Counted from the first letter of the stretch, positions 35,236 to 44,489 are shown. The stretch: 64,000 nucleotides of DNA from Micromonospora olivasterospora (GCF_007830265.1 NZ_VLKE01000001.1:5704001-5768000), one strand, 5' to 3'. Notes: generated by a model not told the origin, from the sequence alone. Numbers and translations are program-made.

Positions 35236-35485
35236 CGCCGCCTCCGTGTCGTTGTCACCTACGCCCGCACCGCGCCCTTCCTGCACGGTACACGGACCGC
35301 GACACACACGTCCCATGCGCTACGTGCACCACGCCCCGCGCCAGAAAGGGGTTACCCCGGCAAGCCTACGACACGCACCCACACCCAGATCTTTCCCACC
35401 GCCCCCACCGAGGCGCGCGGACCGACCCGCCCACAAACACCACGCGGCCCGGGCAACCGCCCGAGCCGCGCAGCACCACCAGGGG

Positions 35486-36244
35486 TCACCGACCCAACGT
35501 CGACCGCAACCCCACCCGCACCAACGCCGCGTGCAACTGCTGCGACAACGCCACCAACTCACGCGCCGTCTCCGCCGCCCGCGCCCGCGCCGCCGGATCA
35601 CTCTGCCGCGCCAACGGCGCCACCAACTGCGCGAACAGACCGACCTCCCGATCCGCCGCCGTCCGATAACCCCGCAGATGCCGCGGCTGGAACCCGTACG
35701 CCGCCAGACCCGCCACCGCCCGCGCGATGATCAACGCATCCCCGTCATACCAACCCGGCGGATCCGACACCACCAACCCCAGCCGCTCCAACTCGGCCAG
35801 CGTCGACTCCTCGACCCCACTGCGCGCGATCAGATCCGACCGCCCCAGCCGCAGCTGCGCCGAATCCGCCGGCTCCGCCGACGCGTCCCGGCCCGGCACC
35901 TCACCACCCGGACCCACCGCCACCAACGCCGGCCGCGGCGGCGCCGGCCCGTCACCCGACGCGTCCCAACCGGCAAGCTGCTCACGGATCACCCGCAACG
36001 GCAGATACTGGTCCCGCTGCGCGGTCAACACAAACCGCAACCGCGCCACATCGTCCCAGCTGTACTTCCGGTACCCCGCCGCCGTCCGCTGCGGCTCCAC
36101 CAGCCCCTCGGCCTCCAGGAACCGCAACTTCGAGATCGTGACGTCCGGAAACTCCACCCGCAGATGCGCCAGCACCTCACCGATGCTCATCAGCGCCTGG
36201 GACCGGGACACCCCGGCCGGCATCGAAGCCGCAGGCTCGTTCAC
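35486..36244 (-). CDS. ftsR: MerR-family cell division regulator FtsR
   Basis: 252 residues from GTG 36244, overlapping the garA stop by 4 bp (GTGA), so translation is coupled. HTH: LMSIGEVLAHLRVEFPDVTI, KLRFLEAEGLVEPQRTAAGY, then RKYSWDDVARLRFVLTAQRD. A Pro/Gly linker precedes a C-terminal domain (DLIARSGVEESTLAELERLG, RAVAGLAAYGFQPRHLRGYR). The corynebacterial ortholog FtsR activates ftsZ; the mycobacterial one is Rv1828. Synteny with garA supports the name. Confidence 0.85.
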   Translation of the reverse strand: MNEPAASMPAGVSRSQALMSIGEVLAHLRVEFPDVTISKLRFLEAEGLVEPQRTAAGYRKYSWDDVARLRFVLTAQRDQYLPLRVIREQLAGWDASGDGPAPPRPALVAVGPGGEVPGRDASAEPADSAQLRLGRSDLIARSGVEESTLAELERLGLVVSDPPGWYDGDALIIARAVAGLAAYGFQPRHLRGYRTAADREVGLFAQLVAPLARQSDPAARARAAETARELVALSQQLHAALVRVGLRSTLGR

Positions 36245-36693
36245 CCCCGGCCGGCCTCCTCCTCCGGACGCGGACCGGCGATGAACACCACCCGGAACTT
36301 ACCGATCTGCACCTCGTCACCGTTGCTCAACGTGGCCGCCTCCACCCGCTCCCGGTTCACGTACGTGCCGTTCAAACTCCCCACGTCCCGCACCGTGAAC
36401 GTGCCACCATCCCGGTGGAACTCGGCATGCCGCCGCGACACCGTCACATCGTCCAGGAAGATGTCACTGTCCGGGTGCCGACCACTCGTCGTCACATCAT
36501 GATCCAACAAGAACCGGGCACCCGCATTCGGACCCCGACGAACCACCAGCAGCGCCATCCCCGGCGGCAACGAACCGGACATCCGGCTCGGCACCACATC
36601 GGTGTCCGGCCCCTCCAGCACTTCGTCGAGCGAACCGAGATTGAGCGTCGAAGTGACGTCGAGCGGGGGGAACTCGTCGTCTGGGCGCGTCAT
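36241..36693 (-). CDS. garA: FHA-domain regulator of 2-oxoglutarate metabolism (GarA/OdhI)
   Basis: 150 residues from ATG 36693. An N-terminal phospho-acceptor segment (DVTSTLNLGSLDE; Thr/Ser in the place of the ETTS motif) is followed by one FHA domain: MALLVVRRGPNAGARFLLD, SGRHPDSDIFLDDVTVSRRH, and VRDVGSLNGTYVNRE, with the phosphopeptide-binding Arg, Ser, His and Asn. When unphosphorylated, GarA/OdhI inhibits 2-oxoglutarate dehydrogenase and controls glutamate enzymes; PknB/PknG kinases phosphorylate the N-terminus. It is coupled to ftsR and follows gcvH after 210 bp. Confidence 0.9.
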   Translation of the reverse strand: MTRPDDEFPPLDVTSTLNLGSLDEVLEGPDTDVVPSRMSGSLPPGMALLVVRRGPNAGARFLLDHDVTTSGRHPDSDIFLDDVTVSRRHAEFHRDGGTFTVRDVGSLNGTYVNRERVEAATLSNGDEVQIGKFRVVFIAGPRPEEEAGRG

Positions 36694-36903
36694 GGATCAC
36701 CTCACGGATCTGTTTCGCGTCGGCGTCGGGTAATGGCGGGTCTGGCCGCCGGGCACACACCCCGGCGGCTGGCTCCCCGTGCCCGCAAAGGCAATTCCGC
36801 AACGCTCAACTATTTGATTCTCGGTCGACTGGGCGAGCCTAGCCAGCGCCGAAAAGCAGGGCAACCGGACGCGCGGAAACAACCCCACACGCCCAACGGA
36901 CAC

Positions 36904-37284
36904 TCAGCTCTCGGTGAGCTCCCGGTACGCACCGGCGGTCAACAACCCGTCCACCGCCGCCGGATCACTCGGTGTGATCTCCACCAACCAACCCGCACCG
37001 TACGGATCCGAGTTGATCACCTCAGGAGCGTCCGCCAACGCCTCGTTGCGCGCCGCCACCGTCCCACTGACCGGGGCGTAGATCTCCGACACACTCTTCG
37101 TCGACTCGATCTCACCCAACGAGTCACCCGCGGCGACCTCCGCGCCCTCCTCCGGCAACTGGACGTACACGATGTCACCCAGCGCGTCCTGCGCGAAGTG
37201 CGTGATGCCGACCCGGACCGAACCCGACCCGTCACCCGCCACCCACTCGTGCTCGGCGGTGTACCGCAGATCCTCAGGAATCAC
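36904..37284 (-). CDS. gcvH: Glycine cleavage system H protein
   Basis: 126 residues from ATG 37284. Carries the lipoyl arm that shuttles the aminomethyl group from GcvP to GcvT. YTAEHEWV at the start, GDIVYVQLPEEG and IESTKSVSEIYAPVSG, whose Lys is the lipoylation site; NSDPYGAGWLVEI ends the domain. The distance from gcvP (7 kb) and the lack of a glycine riboswitch here mean the two are regulated separately. Confidence 0.95.
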   Translation of the reverse strand: MIPEDLRYTAEHEWVAGDGSGSVRVGITHFAQDALGDIVYVQLPEEGAEVAAGDSLGEIESTKSVSEIYAPVSGTVAARNEALADAPEVINSDPYGAGWLVEITPSDPAAVDGLLTAGAYRELTES

Positions 37285-37352
37285 CAGACGCGTCCTTCAT
37301 CGTCGTGCCGACCATCGCGTTGCACCGGAAGAACCGGCGTGGCCCGTACCGG

Positions 37353-38276
37353 TCAGGAGACCGGACGGGCATGCTCCAACTTCACAGGCGCGTGCAGCGC
37401 CGAAACCTCGGCAACCTCACGCTCCTCGACGATCACGGTACCGCCGTCACCGGCAACCGATGCGGCCACCCCGCCCGGAATCCTCAACGCGGTCTCCATC
37501 GTCGTCGGATCACCGATCACCGTGATCGTGAACGGACCCGTCAACCGCCGCCCGTCCACCACCAACGAACCGTCCGCCCCGTCCAGGAAGTACGTCGACG
37601 CGATGATCCGCACCGTCGCCCGATCCCCCGCCGAAATCTGCATCGCCTCCGCGCCCGCGCCCCGCAACTCCTGCACCGCGTCCAGGATCCGGTACGCCGA
37701 GATCGGCTTCGCCCCCGCCTCGAACCGCACCTCCAACCCCGGCCCCCGCGCCGGCAGAATCCCCGCCAGGATCCCCAACTCGTCCGCGCGACGGGTCGCC
37801 TCCTCCAACGCCGCCTGCCGACCCTGCTCACCCGAGCGCAACTGCCGCTGGCTCTCCTCCAACGACTCGATGTCCTGCCGCAGCCGCTTCTCCCGCGAAT
37901 CCAGATCCGAGAAGATCCGAACCAGGTCCTCCTGCCGCGTCGCCGCCGCCGTCGGATCCGTCGACGTCGTCCGCAACTGCACCACCAGCGTGAAGCCCAA
38001 CAAACCCAGCAACAGCGCGATCATCACCCCGGCCGAGGTGAACCGCCGGCCCGCCGCCGCGGCCGACCCGCCGGCCGACCCCTCGGAGGCCGACTCCGAC
38101 TCGACCTCCGGCGACTCCGGCCGCCCCTCACCCGGCTCAGCCTCCGGCGCCAACGGGCTCACCTCATCCGAATCCGGCGCCTGCGGCCGCGGATCAGGCT
38201 CCCCCGCCGGCCCACCCGGACGCCCCGGAACCACCGACGGCCACCCGGTACCCGTCTCGCTCTGCTCCTCGCTCAT
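37353..38276 (-). CDS. DUF881-family membrane protein (Rv1825-like)
   Basis: 307 residues from ATG 38276 (a GTG two codons upstream is an alternative). The first 80 residues are acidic and Pro-rich, then one membrane helix (GVMIALLLGLLGFTLVVQL), a coiled-coil stretch (DSREKRLRQDIESLEESQRQ) and the DUF881 domain (GILAGILPARGPGLEVRF, ISAYRILDAVQELRGAGAEA, ITVIGDPTTMETALRIPGG). DUF881 proteins are extracytoplasmic and conserved next to the small basic protein; work in mycobacteria links them to cell division. The sbp gene lies 11 bp upstream on the strand. Confidence 0.85.
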   Translation of the reverse strand: MSEEQSETGTGWPSVVPGRPGGPAGEPDPRPQAPDSDEVSPLAPEAEPGEGRPESPEVESESASEGSAGGSAAAAGRRFTSAGVMIALLLGLLGFTLVVQLRTTSTDPTAAATRQEDLVRIFSDLDSREKRLRQDIESLEESQRQLRSGEQGRQAALEEATRRADELGILAGILPARGPGLEVRFEAGAKPISAYRILDAVQELRGAGAEAMQISAGDRATVRIIASTYFLDGADGSLVVDGRRLTGPFTITVIGDPTTMETALRIPGGVAASVAGDGGTVIVEEREVAEVSALHAPVKLEHARPVS

Positions 38277-38287
38277 CCCCACGAACC

Positions 38288-38620
38288 CTACGCCCGGAAC
38301 AGGTGCCGACGGATCGCCGCCACGTTGCCGAAGATGCGCACCCCGAGCACGACCACCACACCGGTGGACAACTGCCCACCCACCCCCAACTGGTCACCCA
38401 GATACACGATCAGAGCCGCCACCAGCACGTTCGAGATGAACGACACCACGAACTGCTTGTCGTCGAAGATCCGATCCAGCTTCGCCCGCACCCCGCCGAA
38501 CACCGCGTCCAACGCGGCCACCACGGCGATCGGCAGGTACGGCTGCAACGCCGCGGGAACAGTGGGGTCGAGGTACACCCCGAGGACCACACCGGCGAGC
38601 AACGCCAGCACCGCGATCAT
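38288..38620 (-). CDS. sbp: Small basic protein, DUF1290
   Basis: 110 residues from ATG 38620, overlapping the upstream DUF881 stop by 4 bp. Three membrane segments (IAVLALLAGVVLGVYLD, YLPIAVVAALDAVFGGVRA, FISNVLVAALIVYLGDQ) and a basic end (RRHLFRA). The family also occurs beside division genes in firmicutes. It is fixed between two DUF881 genes in actinobacteria, so the three probably form a membrane complex; this is inference from gene order. Confidence 0.9.
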   Translation of the reverse strand: MIAVLALLAGVVLGVYLDPTVPAALQPYLPIAVVAALDAVFGGVRAKLDRIFDDKQFVVSFISNVLVAALIVYLGDQLGVGGQLSTGVVVVLGVRIFGNVAAIRRHLFRA

Positions 38621-39585
38621 CGGCCACCTCCGGAGGGGCTGGGAGACGAACCCGAACCGGACGGCCCGGGACTGGACTTCGGCGCGGCCGGCGAACCCGA
38701 CACGAGCGGACTCGGACTGACCGACGGCTCGGCGTAGCGTAGCCGTGGCTCCGGAGCCGCCGGCAGGGTGAGGTCGTCCACCTCACGCACCTGGAACGAC
38801 AACCCCACCGACTCCACCAGGTCCCGCATCAGGTACGCCGCCCGACTGTCCTCGAACCGGTCCCGCAACGACCTCGGCCCGATCGCCGACACCTCGTACG
38901 GACCCGTCACCGGACGGAAATCCACCAGGATCGCCTCACCCGCCGACCGGATCGTCGACGTCGCCGTCAACCGCTGACCGTTGATCGCCACCGCCTCCGC
39001 GCCCGACGCCCACAGGTCGTTGGCCACCTTCTGCAGATCCGTGTACAACACCCGCGGCGGACCACCCGACGACCCCGTCACCGCGTCCTTGTCCTTCGCC
39101 GGCGCGTCCGCCAGGCGCACCACCACACCGTCACCGCGCACCCGACCCAGCCCGGTGCCCGCCTCCAGCGTGCGCAGCCGGGACGCCTGCGAACCGCTCA
39201 ACGCCGCGTCGCGCTGCCGGCCGACCTCCTCCCGCAACTGGTCCGCCCGCGCCGCCAACTCGTCCGTCTCCGCCTCGCGCTCCTTGATCTGCGCCACCAG
39301 ACCCGCCCGGGCCGTGTTGCGCCCCGGCTCCTCGGCCATCGTCTGCCGGTACGCCACCGCGAACAGGAAACCCACCACCACGATCACCAGCAGGCTCACC
39401 GAACGCGTCGAGGCCCGCCGCCAACCCGCCGGCGGCGGCGACTCCCGGCGCCGGGCCGCCGCGTCCTCGTATCCCGGGTCCAGCGGATTGCGGAACAACT
39501 CCGTCAGGAAGTCCGGCGTGAACACCCGGCTCGCCGGCCGGCCCGCGCCGGACTTCTCCGCCGACGCGCGCTGCGGGCCCGTCAT
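38617..39585 (-). CDS. DUF881-family membrane protein (Rv1823-like)
   Basis: 322 residues from ATG 39585, overlapping both neighbours by 4 bp. The N-terminal 60 residues are cytoplasmic, then one helix (VSLLVIVVVGFLFAVAYRQ), a coiled coil (LVAQIKEREAETDELAARAD) and DUF881 (LGRVRGDGVVVRLADAP, VLYTDLQKVANDLWASGAEA, ISTIRSAGEAI-like TSTIRSAGEAILVDF). The C-terminal 40 residues are Pro/Ser/Gly low complexity (SPSPLVSGSPAAPKSSPGP). It pairs with the DUF881 protein at 37.4 kb. Confidence 0.85.
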   Translation of the reverse strand: MTGPQRASAEKSGAGRPASRVFTPDFLTELFRNPLDPGYEDAAARRRESPPPAGWRRASTRSVSLLVIVVVGFLFAVAYRQTMAEEPGRNTARAGLVAQIKEREAETDELAARADQLREEVGRQRDAALSGSQASRLRTLEAGTGLGRVRGDGVVVRLADAPAKDKDAVTGSSGGPPRVLYTDLQKVANDLWASGAEAVAINGQRLTATSTIRSAGEAILVDFRPVTGPYEVSAIGPRSLRDRFEDSRAAYLMRDLVESVGLSFQVREVDDLTLPAAPEPRLRYAEPSVSPSPLVSGSPAAPKSSPGPSGSGSSPSPSGGGR

Positions 39586-40235
39586 GCCGCCACTCCCCCC
39601 GGCCCGGCGGCCCGCGCCGCCCGCACCAGCCGCGCCGCCTGCACCACGTAGAGCCCGCCGGCCGCCCAGTACAGCACCAGACCCCACCACGCCAGGCCCC
39701 AGCCGACCGCGCCGGCGGCCGTCGCCGTGACCGCCGTCGTGGCGTGCGCCAGCAACAGGGTCGGGAACGCGGCCAGCAACAGGAACGTCGCCGTCTTGCC
39801 CACGTAGTGCACCGGCGGCGGGCCGTACCCGTGCCGGCGCAGCACCCCCAGCGAGCCCAGCAACAGCAGCTCCCGGGCCAACAGCGCCGCCGTGAACTGC
39901 CACGGCACCACCTCCCGGGCCGTGAACGCCAGCAGGGTCGCCAGGATGTAGAGCCGGTCGGCGAGCGGATCGAGCAGCTCGCCGAGGCGACTGACCTGAC
40001 GCAGCCGGCGGGCGATCCACCCGTCCACCCAGTCCGTCGTGCCGCCGATCGCGAGCACCACCACGGCGGCGACGTCGGCGTGCGCGACCAGCAGCAGGTA
40101 GAGGAAGAGCGGCACGCCGAGCAGCCGGACGAAGCTGATCAGGTTGGGCAGCGTGAGCACCCGGTCCCCGCTCGGCGCGGCGCCGGGGCCGCCGGTGTAC
40201 TCCGAGGGCTGCGCCCCCGCCGGCCGACGCGACAC
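39582..40235 (-). CDS. CDP-alcohol phosphatidyltransferase (PgsA2-like)
   Basis: 217 residues from GTG 40235, with GAGGGAGG upstream. The CDP-OH-P motif is complete: DWVDGWIARRLRQVSRLGEL then LDPLADR (D-G-x2-A-R-x8-G-x3-D-x3-D), and LTLPNLISFVRLLGVPLFLY is the usual first helix. It has about six membrane segments. It joins a CDP-diacylglycerol to an alcohol such as glycerol-phosphate; which one cannot be told, though gene order matches pgsA2 of mycobacteria. It overlaps the DUF881 gene by 4 bp and heads the four-gene unit. Confidence 0.9.
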   Translation of the reverse strand: MSRRPAGAQPSEYTGGPGAAPSGDRVLTLPNLISFVRLLGVPLFLYLLLVAHADVAAVVVLAIGGTTDWVDGWIARRLRQVSRLGELLDPLADRLYILATLLAFTAREVVPWQFTAALLARELLLLGSLGVLRRHGYGPPPVHYVGKTATFLLLAAFPTLLLAHATTAVTATAAGAVGWGLAWWGLVLYWAAGGLYVVQAARLVRAARAAGPGGVAA

Positions 40236-40526
40236 CGAACCTCCCTCCGCAGCACGATCCGGCGCCGCGACGGGCGCTGCGGAGGCACGTGCGCGTTGCC
40301 GGGCCGGCTCTCGCCGGCGCCTGTGCGATCCCGGGCTGGGACCTCCCCTGGTGCGGCCCGTGATCACCACGATCCCGGGCCAGCACGTTGCGCTGCCACT
40401 ATATCGGGCTCGTTTTCGCCTCCCCGGAGGCCGCTTTGTCGGCGCGGTCCGCTGGCTGTCGCGGTGGGGGTCACGCGGCGTAGAGCGTCCTGGGAAACTT
40501 GTGGTCGCCGACGGGTGGCGACGGGC

Positions 40527-40982
40527 TCAGGCGGTACGGGCGGACGAGTCCGCCTCGGACGCGGCCGCCCGGGCGAACGCCAGCAGCCCCAGCAACAGTT
40601 CGTGCTGCGTGCGGGGCGGCATCCGGTCCAGCACCGCCTGCACCGCGCGCAACCGGCGCGCCTTCAACTCCCGCAGCAGGGCCTCGGCCGCCGGCGTGGG
40701 CACCAGCCGGACCTCGCGCCGGTCCCGGGGGTCGACCACCCGGCGCAGCAGCCCGACCGCCTCCAGCCGGTCGCACAGCCGGCTCGCCGACGAGGGCACC
40801 ACGTCCAGCAGCTCGGCGAGCCCGTTGACGTTGGTCACCGGGCGGCCGCTGATCAGCGACAACACCCGCAGCTGCGTCGGCGAGACCGGCATGCGCTGCC
40901 GCGAGCCCGCGCCGTCCAGCACACCGACGAACGCCTCGGCGGCGGCGTCGATCGCCGCGGCGAAATCCGGAGATTGATCCAC
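40527..40982 (-). CDS. MarR-family transcriptional regulator
   Basis: 151 residues from GTG 40982, with GGGGA upstream. Winged HTH: SPTQLRVLSLISGRPVTNVN, GLAELLDVVPSSASRLCDRL (recognition helix), EAVGLLRRVVDPRDRREVRL (wing), then LRAVQAVLDRMPPRTQHELL. Such regulators usually control a drug or phenol response and bind palindromes upstream of their own gene. The following phosphatase gene lies 45 bp upstream on the same strand, so the two may share a transcript. Confidence 0.85.
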   Translation of the reverse strand: MDQSPDFAAAIDAAAEAFVGVLDGAGSRQRMPVSPTQLRVLSLISGRPVTNVNGLAELLDVVPSSASRLCDRLEAVGLLRRVVDPRDRREVRLVPTPAAEALLRELKARRLRAVQAVLDRMPPRTQHELLLGLLAFARAAASEADSSARTA

Positions 40983-41026
40983 CGACGTCCCCTGCGATTC
41001 TCCGCTCGTGACCCGCTACGGTCGCC

Positions 41027-42214
41027 TCACCGCGCCCCGCCGCCCGCTCCCCCGCCCCGGCCGTGCCAGTCGAGGCAGACGACCACGGCGTCGTCGCGCA
41101 GATCGCGGTCCGCGTGGTAGGACTGCAGCCCGCGCATCACCGTACCAACCGCCTCGGTCGCCGGCTGCAGCCGCGTCGCGCGCATCGACCGCGCCATCGC
41201 CCGCTCCCCGAACGGCTCCCGGCCGCCGGGGGCCGCCGCGTACACCCCGTCGCTGACGACGAACAGCCGGTCGCCCGGCTCGAGGCTGAACTCCTGCACC
41301 TCGTACCGGGTCTCGGCGAACATGCCCAGTGGCAGTTGCTGCTCCAGCGGCACCCGCACCACCGACCCGCCGCGCAGCCGCAGCACGTGCGGGGAGCCGG
41401 CGTCCACGGCCCGCACCCGGCCGTCGGTCGCGTCCAGCTCCAGCAGCAGCGTCGCCACGTGCCGGTTGCCGCGGTGCTGGGAGAAGACGGTGTCCGAGGC
41501 CAGTTCCGCCTGCTCGACCAGCCCGCCGCCGGAGCGGCGGGCGTTGCGCATGGCGTTGACGGTGACCGCGGTCAGCAGGGCCGCCGACAGGCCCGCGCCC
41601 CCGCCGTTGAGCACCGTCACGGTGAGCCGGTCGCCGTCGACGGACCAGTCGAAGTGGTCACCGCCCACTGTGTACGCCGGCTCCAGCTGCCCGGCCAGCA
41701 GGAACGCGCCGTGGGTGACGCTTCGCCCCGGCAACAGGTCCCACTGCATCTCCGCGGCCATGCTCAGCCGCTCCCGGCGCCGGGCCCGGCGGTACCGGTC
41801 CGTACCCCGCTCGGCCGCGCGCAGCGCCAGGGCCAGCTCGCCGGCGATGTCCGCGGCCGCGTCCAGGGTGGACGGCGACGGGCCGGCCGGCAGCTCCACC
41901 AGCAGCACGCCGAGGCGCTCGCCCCAGACCGTCAGCGGCAGATACACCCGGCACCGGCCGTCGCCGGCCCCGTCCAGCACGAGCTGCTGGCTGCTGAAGC
42001 ACCGCTGGGCCACTCCCTGACAGGCGAGGAAGCCGGCGTCGGGCAGGTCCGGGTCCAGCACCGGCCACAGCCCGCTGATCCGGTAGTCGGCGACGAACAC
42101 GTCGGTCCGCGACGCGCCCAACCGGGCGCGGATGGCCCGGTCGGCGGCCTCCGCCAACCGGTCGGGCGGCGCCTCCCGCAGCGCGCGGGACACGGTCGCG
42201 GACGCGTCCGGCAT
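41027..42214 (-). CDS. SpoIIE-type PP2C protein phosphatase with N-terminal GAF-like domain
   Basis: 395 residues from ATG 42214, spaced 7 bases from GGAGG; the ATG one codon upstream is also possible. Residues about 20-150 look like a GAF sensor (DVFVADYRISGLWPVLDPD, RVYLPLTVWGERLGVLLVEL). The phosphatase domain has AYTVGGDHFDWSVDGDRLTV with metal Asp residues, GGGAGLSAALLTAV, LLELDATDGRVRAVDAGSP and GDRLFVVSDGVYAA, ending RDDAVVVCLDW. Proteins like this dephosphorylate anti-sigma factor antagonists in partner-switching stress pathways. No RsbW/RsbV gene is beside it. Confidence 0.85.
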   Translation of the reverse strand: MPDASATVSRALREAPPDRLAEAADRAIRARLGASRTDVFVADYRISGLWPVLDPDLPDAGFLACQGVAQRCFSSQQLVLDGAGDGRCRVYLPLTVWGERLGVLLVELPAGPSPSTLDAAADIAGELALALRAAERGTDRYRRARRRERLSMAAEMQWDLLPGRSVTHGAFLLAGQLEPAYTVGGDHFDWSVDGDRLTVTVLNGGGAGLSAALLTAVTVNAMRNARRSGGGLVEQAELASDTVFSQHRGNRHVATLLLELDATDGRVRAVDAGSPHVLRLRGGSVVRVPLEQQLPLGMFAETRYEVQEFSLEPGDRLFVVSDGVYAAAPGGREPFGERAMARSMRATRLQPATEAVGTVMRGLQSYHADRDLRDDAVVVCLDWHGRGGGAGGGAR

Positions 42215-42391
42215 CATCACCCTCCGACAACTCTTGCTGTAGGGCAAGCATCATACGGAGGGAACCTGACGGGCTACGGGCACGGTCGACTCCGCCCACC
42301 GGCCGAGCCCCTGGCAGGGCGGAGACACGGCGGCCGGGCACGACGAACTGGATCTCGTCGCGCGCGGCCCGACGCGGGCGGCCCGCGCCGG

Positions 42392-43138
42392 TCAGGCGGC
42401 GGGCTTGGTGGCCAAGGCGCCGTAGAAGGCGTCGGGCAGGTCGGCCGGCGGCGCCTCCGGCCGCCAGTGCTGCACCGGGACGATCCCGTCGGCCGTCGGC
42501 GTCCACCGGCCCAGCAGCGGGGCGAACGCGGCGGGCGGGCGCATCCGGAACGCCGGCCCCATCATGGCCAGGGCCTGCGGGTGCGCGGCCAGTTCCTCGC
42601 TGTCGAAGTCCACCGCGAGGAAGCTGCCCGGCGCCACCGCCGCGTACAGCTCGTCGAGGGTACCGGCCAGGGTCGCGTCGTCGAGGAACGCCGCCAGCCC
42701 GAGGAAGATCACCCCGACCGGGCGTCGCCCCCAGCCGGGCACGAACCGGTGCAGCAGCGCCGGGTCGATCGTGCCGACGTCGGTGGCGTCACCGAAGCCG
42801 TAGCCGGCGCGGTCGCTGCCGGCCAGGATCCGCTGGCCGAGGCGGATGGTCACCGGGTCGACGTCGGTGTAGAGCACCGTCGCCTCCGGGGCGGCCTCGT
42901 GCACGTTGCCCTGGGTCGGCACGCCCGCGCCGAAGACCAGGAAACCGTCCACCCCGGCCGCCGCGATCGCGCGCACCGTCCGGCCGAGGAACCCGCGCAT
43001 CTCCCGGAACAGCGGGGCGCAGGGGCCGTACGCGCCCTCGAAGGCGCGCGCCGCGGCCACGTCGACGGGGAAATGGTGCGCCCCTCCCAACCAGAAATCG
43101 ATCATACGGGCGGTGCTCGGCTGGTCGGCCTCTTCCAT
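42392..43138 (-). CDS. DUF574-type SAM-dependent methyltransferase
   Basis: 248 residues from ATG 43138, after GGGAGGGGAG. The family opening PSTARMIDFWLGGAHHFPVD is clear, then FLVFGAGVPTQGNVHEAA (SAM loop), VLYTDVDPVTIRLGQRIL (acidic ribose-binding end of strand 2) and RPVGVIFLGLAAFLDD. The usual family sequence has GxGxPTxxNxH, so it fits. These proteins are numerous in actinomycetes and their substrates are mostly unknown. It is divergent from the universal stress protein gene. Confidence 0.85.
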   Translation of the reverse strand: MEEADQPSTARMIDFWLGGAHHFPVDVAAARAFEGAYGPCAPLFREMRGFLGRTVRAIAAAGVDGFLVFGAGVPTQGNVHEAAPEATVLYTDVDPVTIRLGQRILAGSDRAGYGFGDATDVGTIDPALLHRFVPGWGRRPVGVIFLGLAAFLDDATLAGTLDELYAAVAPGSFLAVDFDSEELAAHPQALAMMGPAFRMRPPAAFAPLLGRWTPTADGIVPVQHWRPEAPPADLPDAFYGALATKPAA

Positions 43139-43321
43139 CGACGCTGCTCCCCTCCCCGGCGATTCGGGCCAGCGTACCGATCCCGCCGGCCTGCGCGGTA
43201 TCGCCCCGACGGCCCCGACCCGGCCGGGATACTGGCCGCGGACCGAGGGTCCAAACCCGGCCGGGGAGGTGGGTGAGCCGCCCGAGCCGGGCCGGGTCGA
43301 TGGCCCACGGGAGGTACTGCG

Positions 43322-44197
43322 GTGAACGACGGCGCGGCGGTGGTGGTGGGCGTGGACGACTCGGAGCCGGCCCGGCGGGCCATCAGGCTGGCGGCCACGG
43401 AGGCCGCCCGGCGGCGCCTGCCGCTGCGCGTGGTGCACGGCTTCATCTGGCCGCTGCTGCGCGTCCCCGTCGGCCCGCCGCAGGGCGCGCCGGCCGGCGC
43501 CGGGTTGCGGCCCCAGGCCGAGCGGCTCGTCGCGCGGGCGGTGGCCGAGGCCGAGGCGGCCGCCCGCGGGGTACGGGTCAGCGGCGAGATCCTCGACGGT
43601 GAGGCGGCCGCCGTGCTGGTCGGCGAGTCGCGCACCGCCGCCATGATCGTCCTCGGCGACCGCGGGCTGGGCGGGTTCGCCGCCCTGGTGATCGGCTCCG
43701 TCGCCGGCCAGGTCGCCGCGTACGCCGAATGCCCGGTGCTCGTCGCCCGCGGCGCCGAACGCGCCGACGGGCCGGTGGTGGTCGGGGTCGACGGCTCGGC
43801 GCTGTCCCGGGCCGCCGTGCGGTTCGCCGCCGACGAGGCGGCCCTACGCGGCGCCCCGCTGCGGGCCGTGCACGCCTACCGGCACCCGGCCTCCACCGGG
43901 CCCGGCGACATGCAACCGCTGGTCCATGATGCGGACCTGCTGCGCGGCGAGGAGGAGCGGGTGCTGGCCGATTCGCTGGCCGGGCTCGCCGAGCACCACC
44001 CCGAGGTCACCGTCGAGAAGGTGGTGGCCCACGCCCGACCCGCCGCGGCGCTGGCCGAGGCGTCCCGCACCGCGCAGTTGCTGGTCGTCGGAGCGCGGGG
44101 CCACGGCGAACTCACCAGCCTGGTCCTCGGCTCGGTCAGCCACGCCGCGCTGCACCACGCCGACTGCCCCGTCGCCGTGGTGCGCGCCGCCGGGTGA
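43322..44197 (+). CDS. Universal stress protein, two UspA domains
   Basis: 291 residues from GTG 43322. Two tandem Usp domains: VVVGVDDSEPARRAIRLAA with the nucleotide loop LGDRGLGGFAALVIGSVA, and VVVGVDGSALSRAAVRFAA with GARGHGELTSLVLGSVS. Both keep the G-x2-G-x9-G-S pattern, so ATP binding is expected in each. In actinobacteria such genes belong to hypoxia or stationary-phase regulons. No regulator site is recognised upstream. Confidence 0.9.
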   Translation: MNDGAAVVVGVDDSEPARRAIRLAATEAARRRLPLRVVHGFIWPLLRVPVGPPQGAPAGAGLRPQAERLVARAVAEAEAAARGVRVSGEILDGEAAAVLVGESRTAAMIVLGDRGLGGFAALVIGSVAGQVAAYAECPVLVARGAERADGPVVVGVDGSALSRAAVRFAADEAALRGAPLRAVHAYRHPASTGPGDMQPLVHDADLLRGEEERVLADSLAGLAEHHPEVTVEKVVAHARPAAALAEASRTAQLLVVGARGHGELTSLVLGSVSHAALHHADCPVAVVRAAG

Positions 44198-44280
44198 CCG
44201 GCCCGCGCCGGCGACGGTTGGCCCCGGCGCAGCCGGGTAGACGGCGTACGCAACGGCCACAGCGACCTCGGGAGGCGGCG

Positions 44281-44489
44281 ATGCCAGGACCACGGCCGGG
44301 CAGCAGCGCGTACGACAAGGAGCGGGCGCGGCTGCGCGATCTGATCGAGAATTCCGGACGGGCGGCCGACAGCGAGGCCAACGAGGTCGCCAACCGGATC
44401 CTGCAGGAGGAGCGGGGACAGCGCGGCGTCGTACGCGGGAACGGACGTACGGGCCGAAGGGCGAGCGGGAACCGGGTGACCCCAAGTGA
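44281..44489 (+). pseudogene. Small hydrophilic protein gene with a frame break
   Basis: From ATG 44281 the sequence reads MPGPRPGSSAYDKERARLRD and EANEVANRILQEERGQRGVV, then passes without stop into the next gene. In another frame, ERTYGPKGEREPGDPK ends at TGA 44487-44489, and the GTG of the next gene overlaps it as GTGA. The span of 209 bp is one base short, so one missing base at about 44440 would give a 69-residue protein. The overlap with the next start codon argues that the repaired version is the true gene. Function unknown; it looks like short actinomycete proteins with a helical EANEVAN core. Confidence 0.65.
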
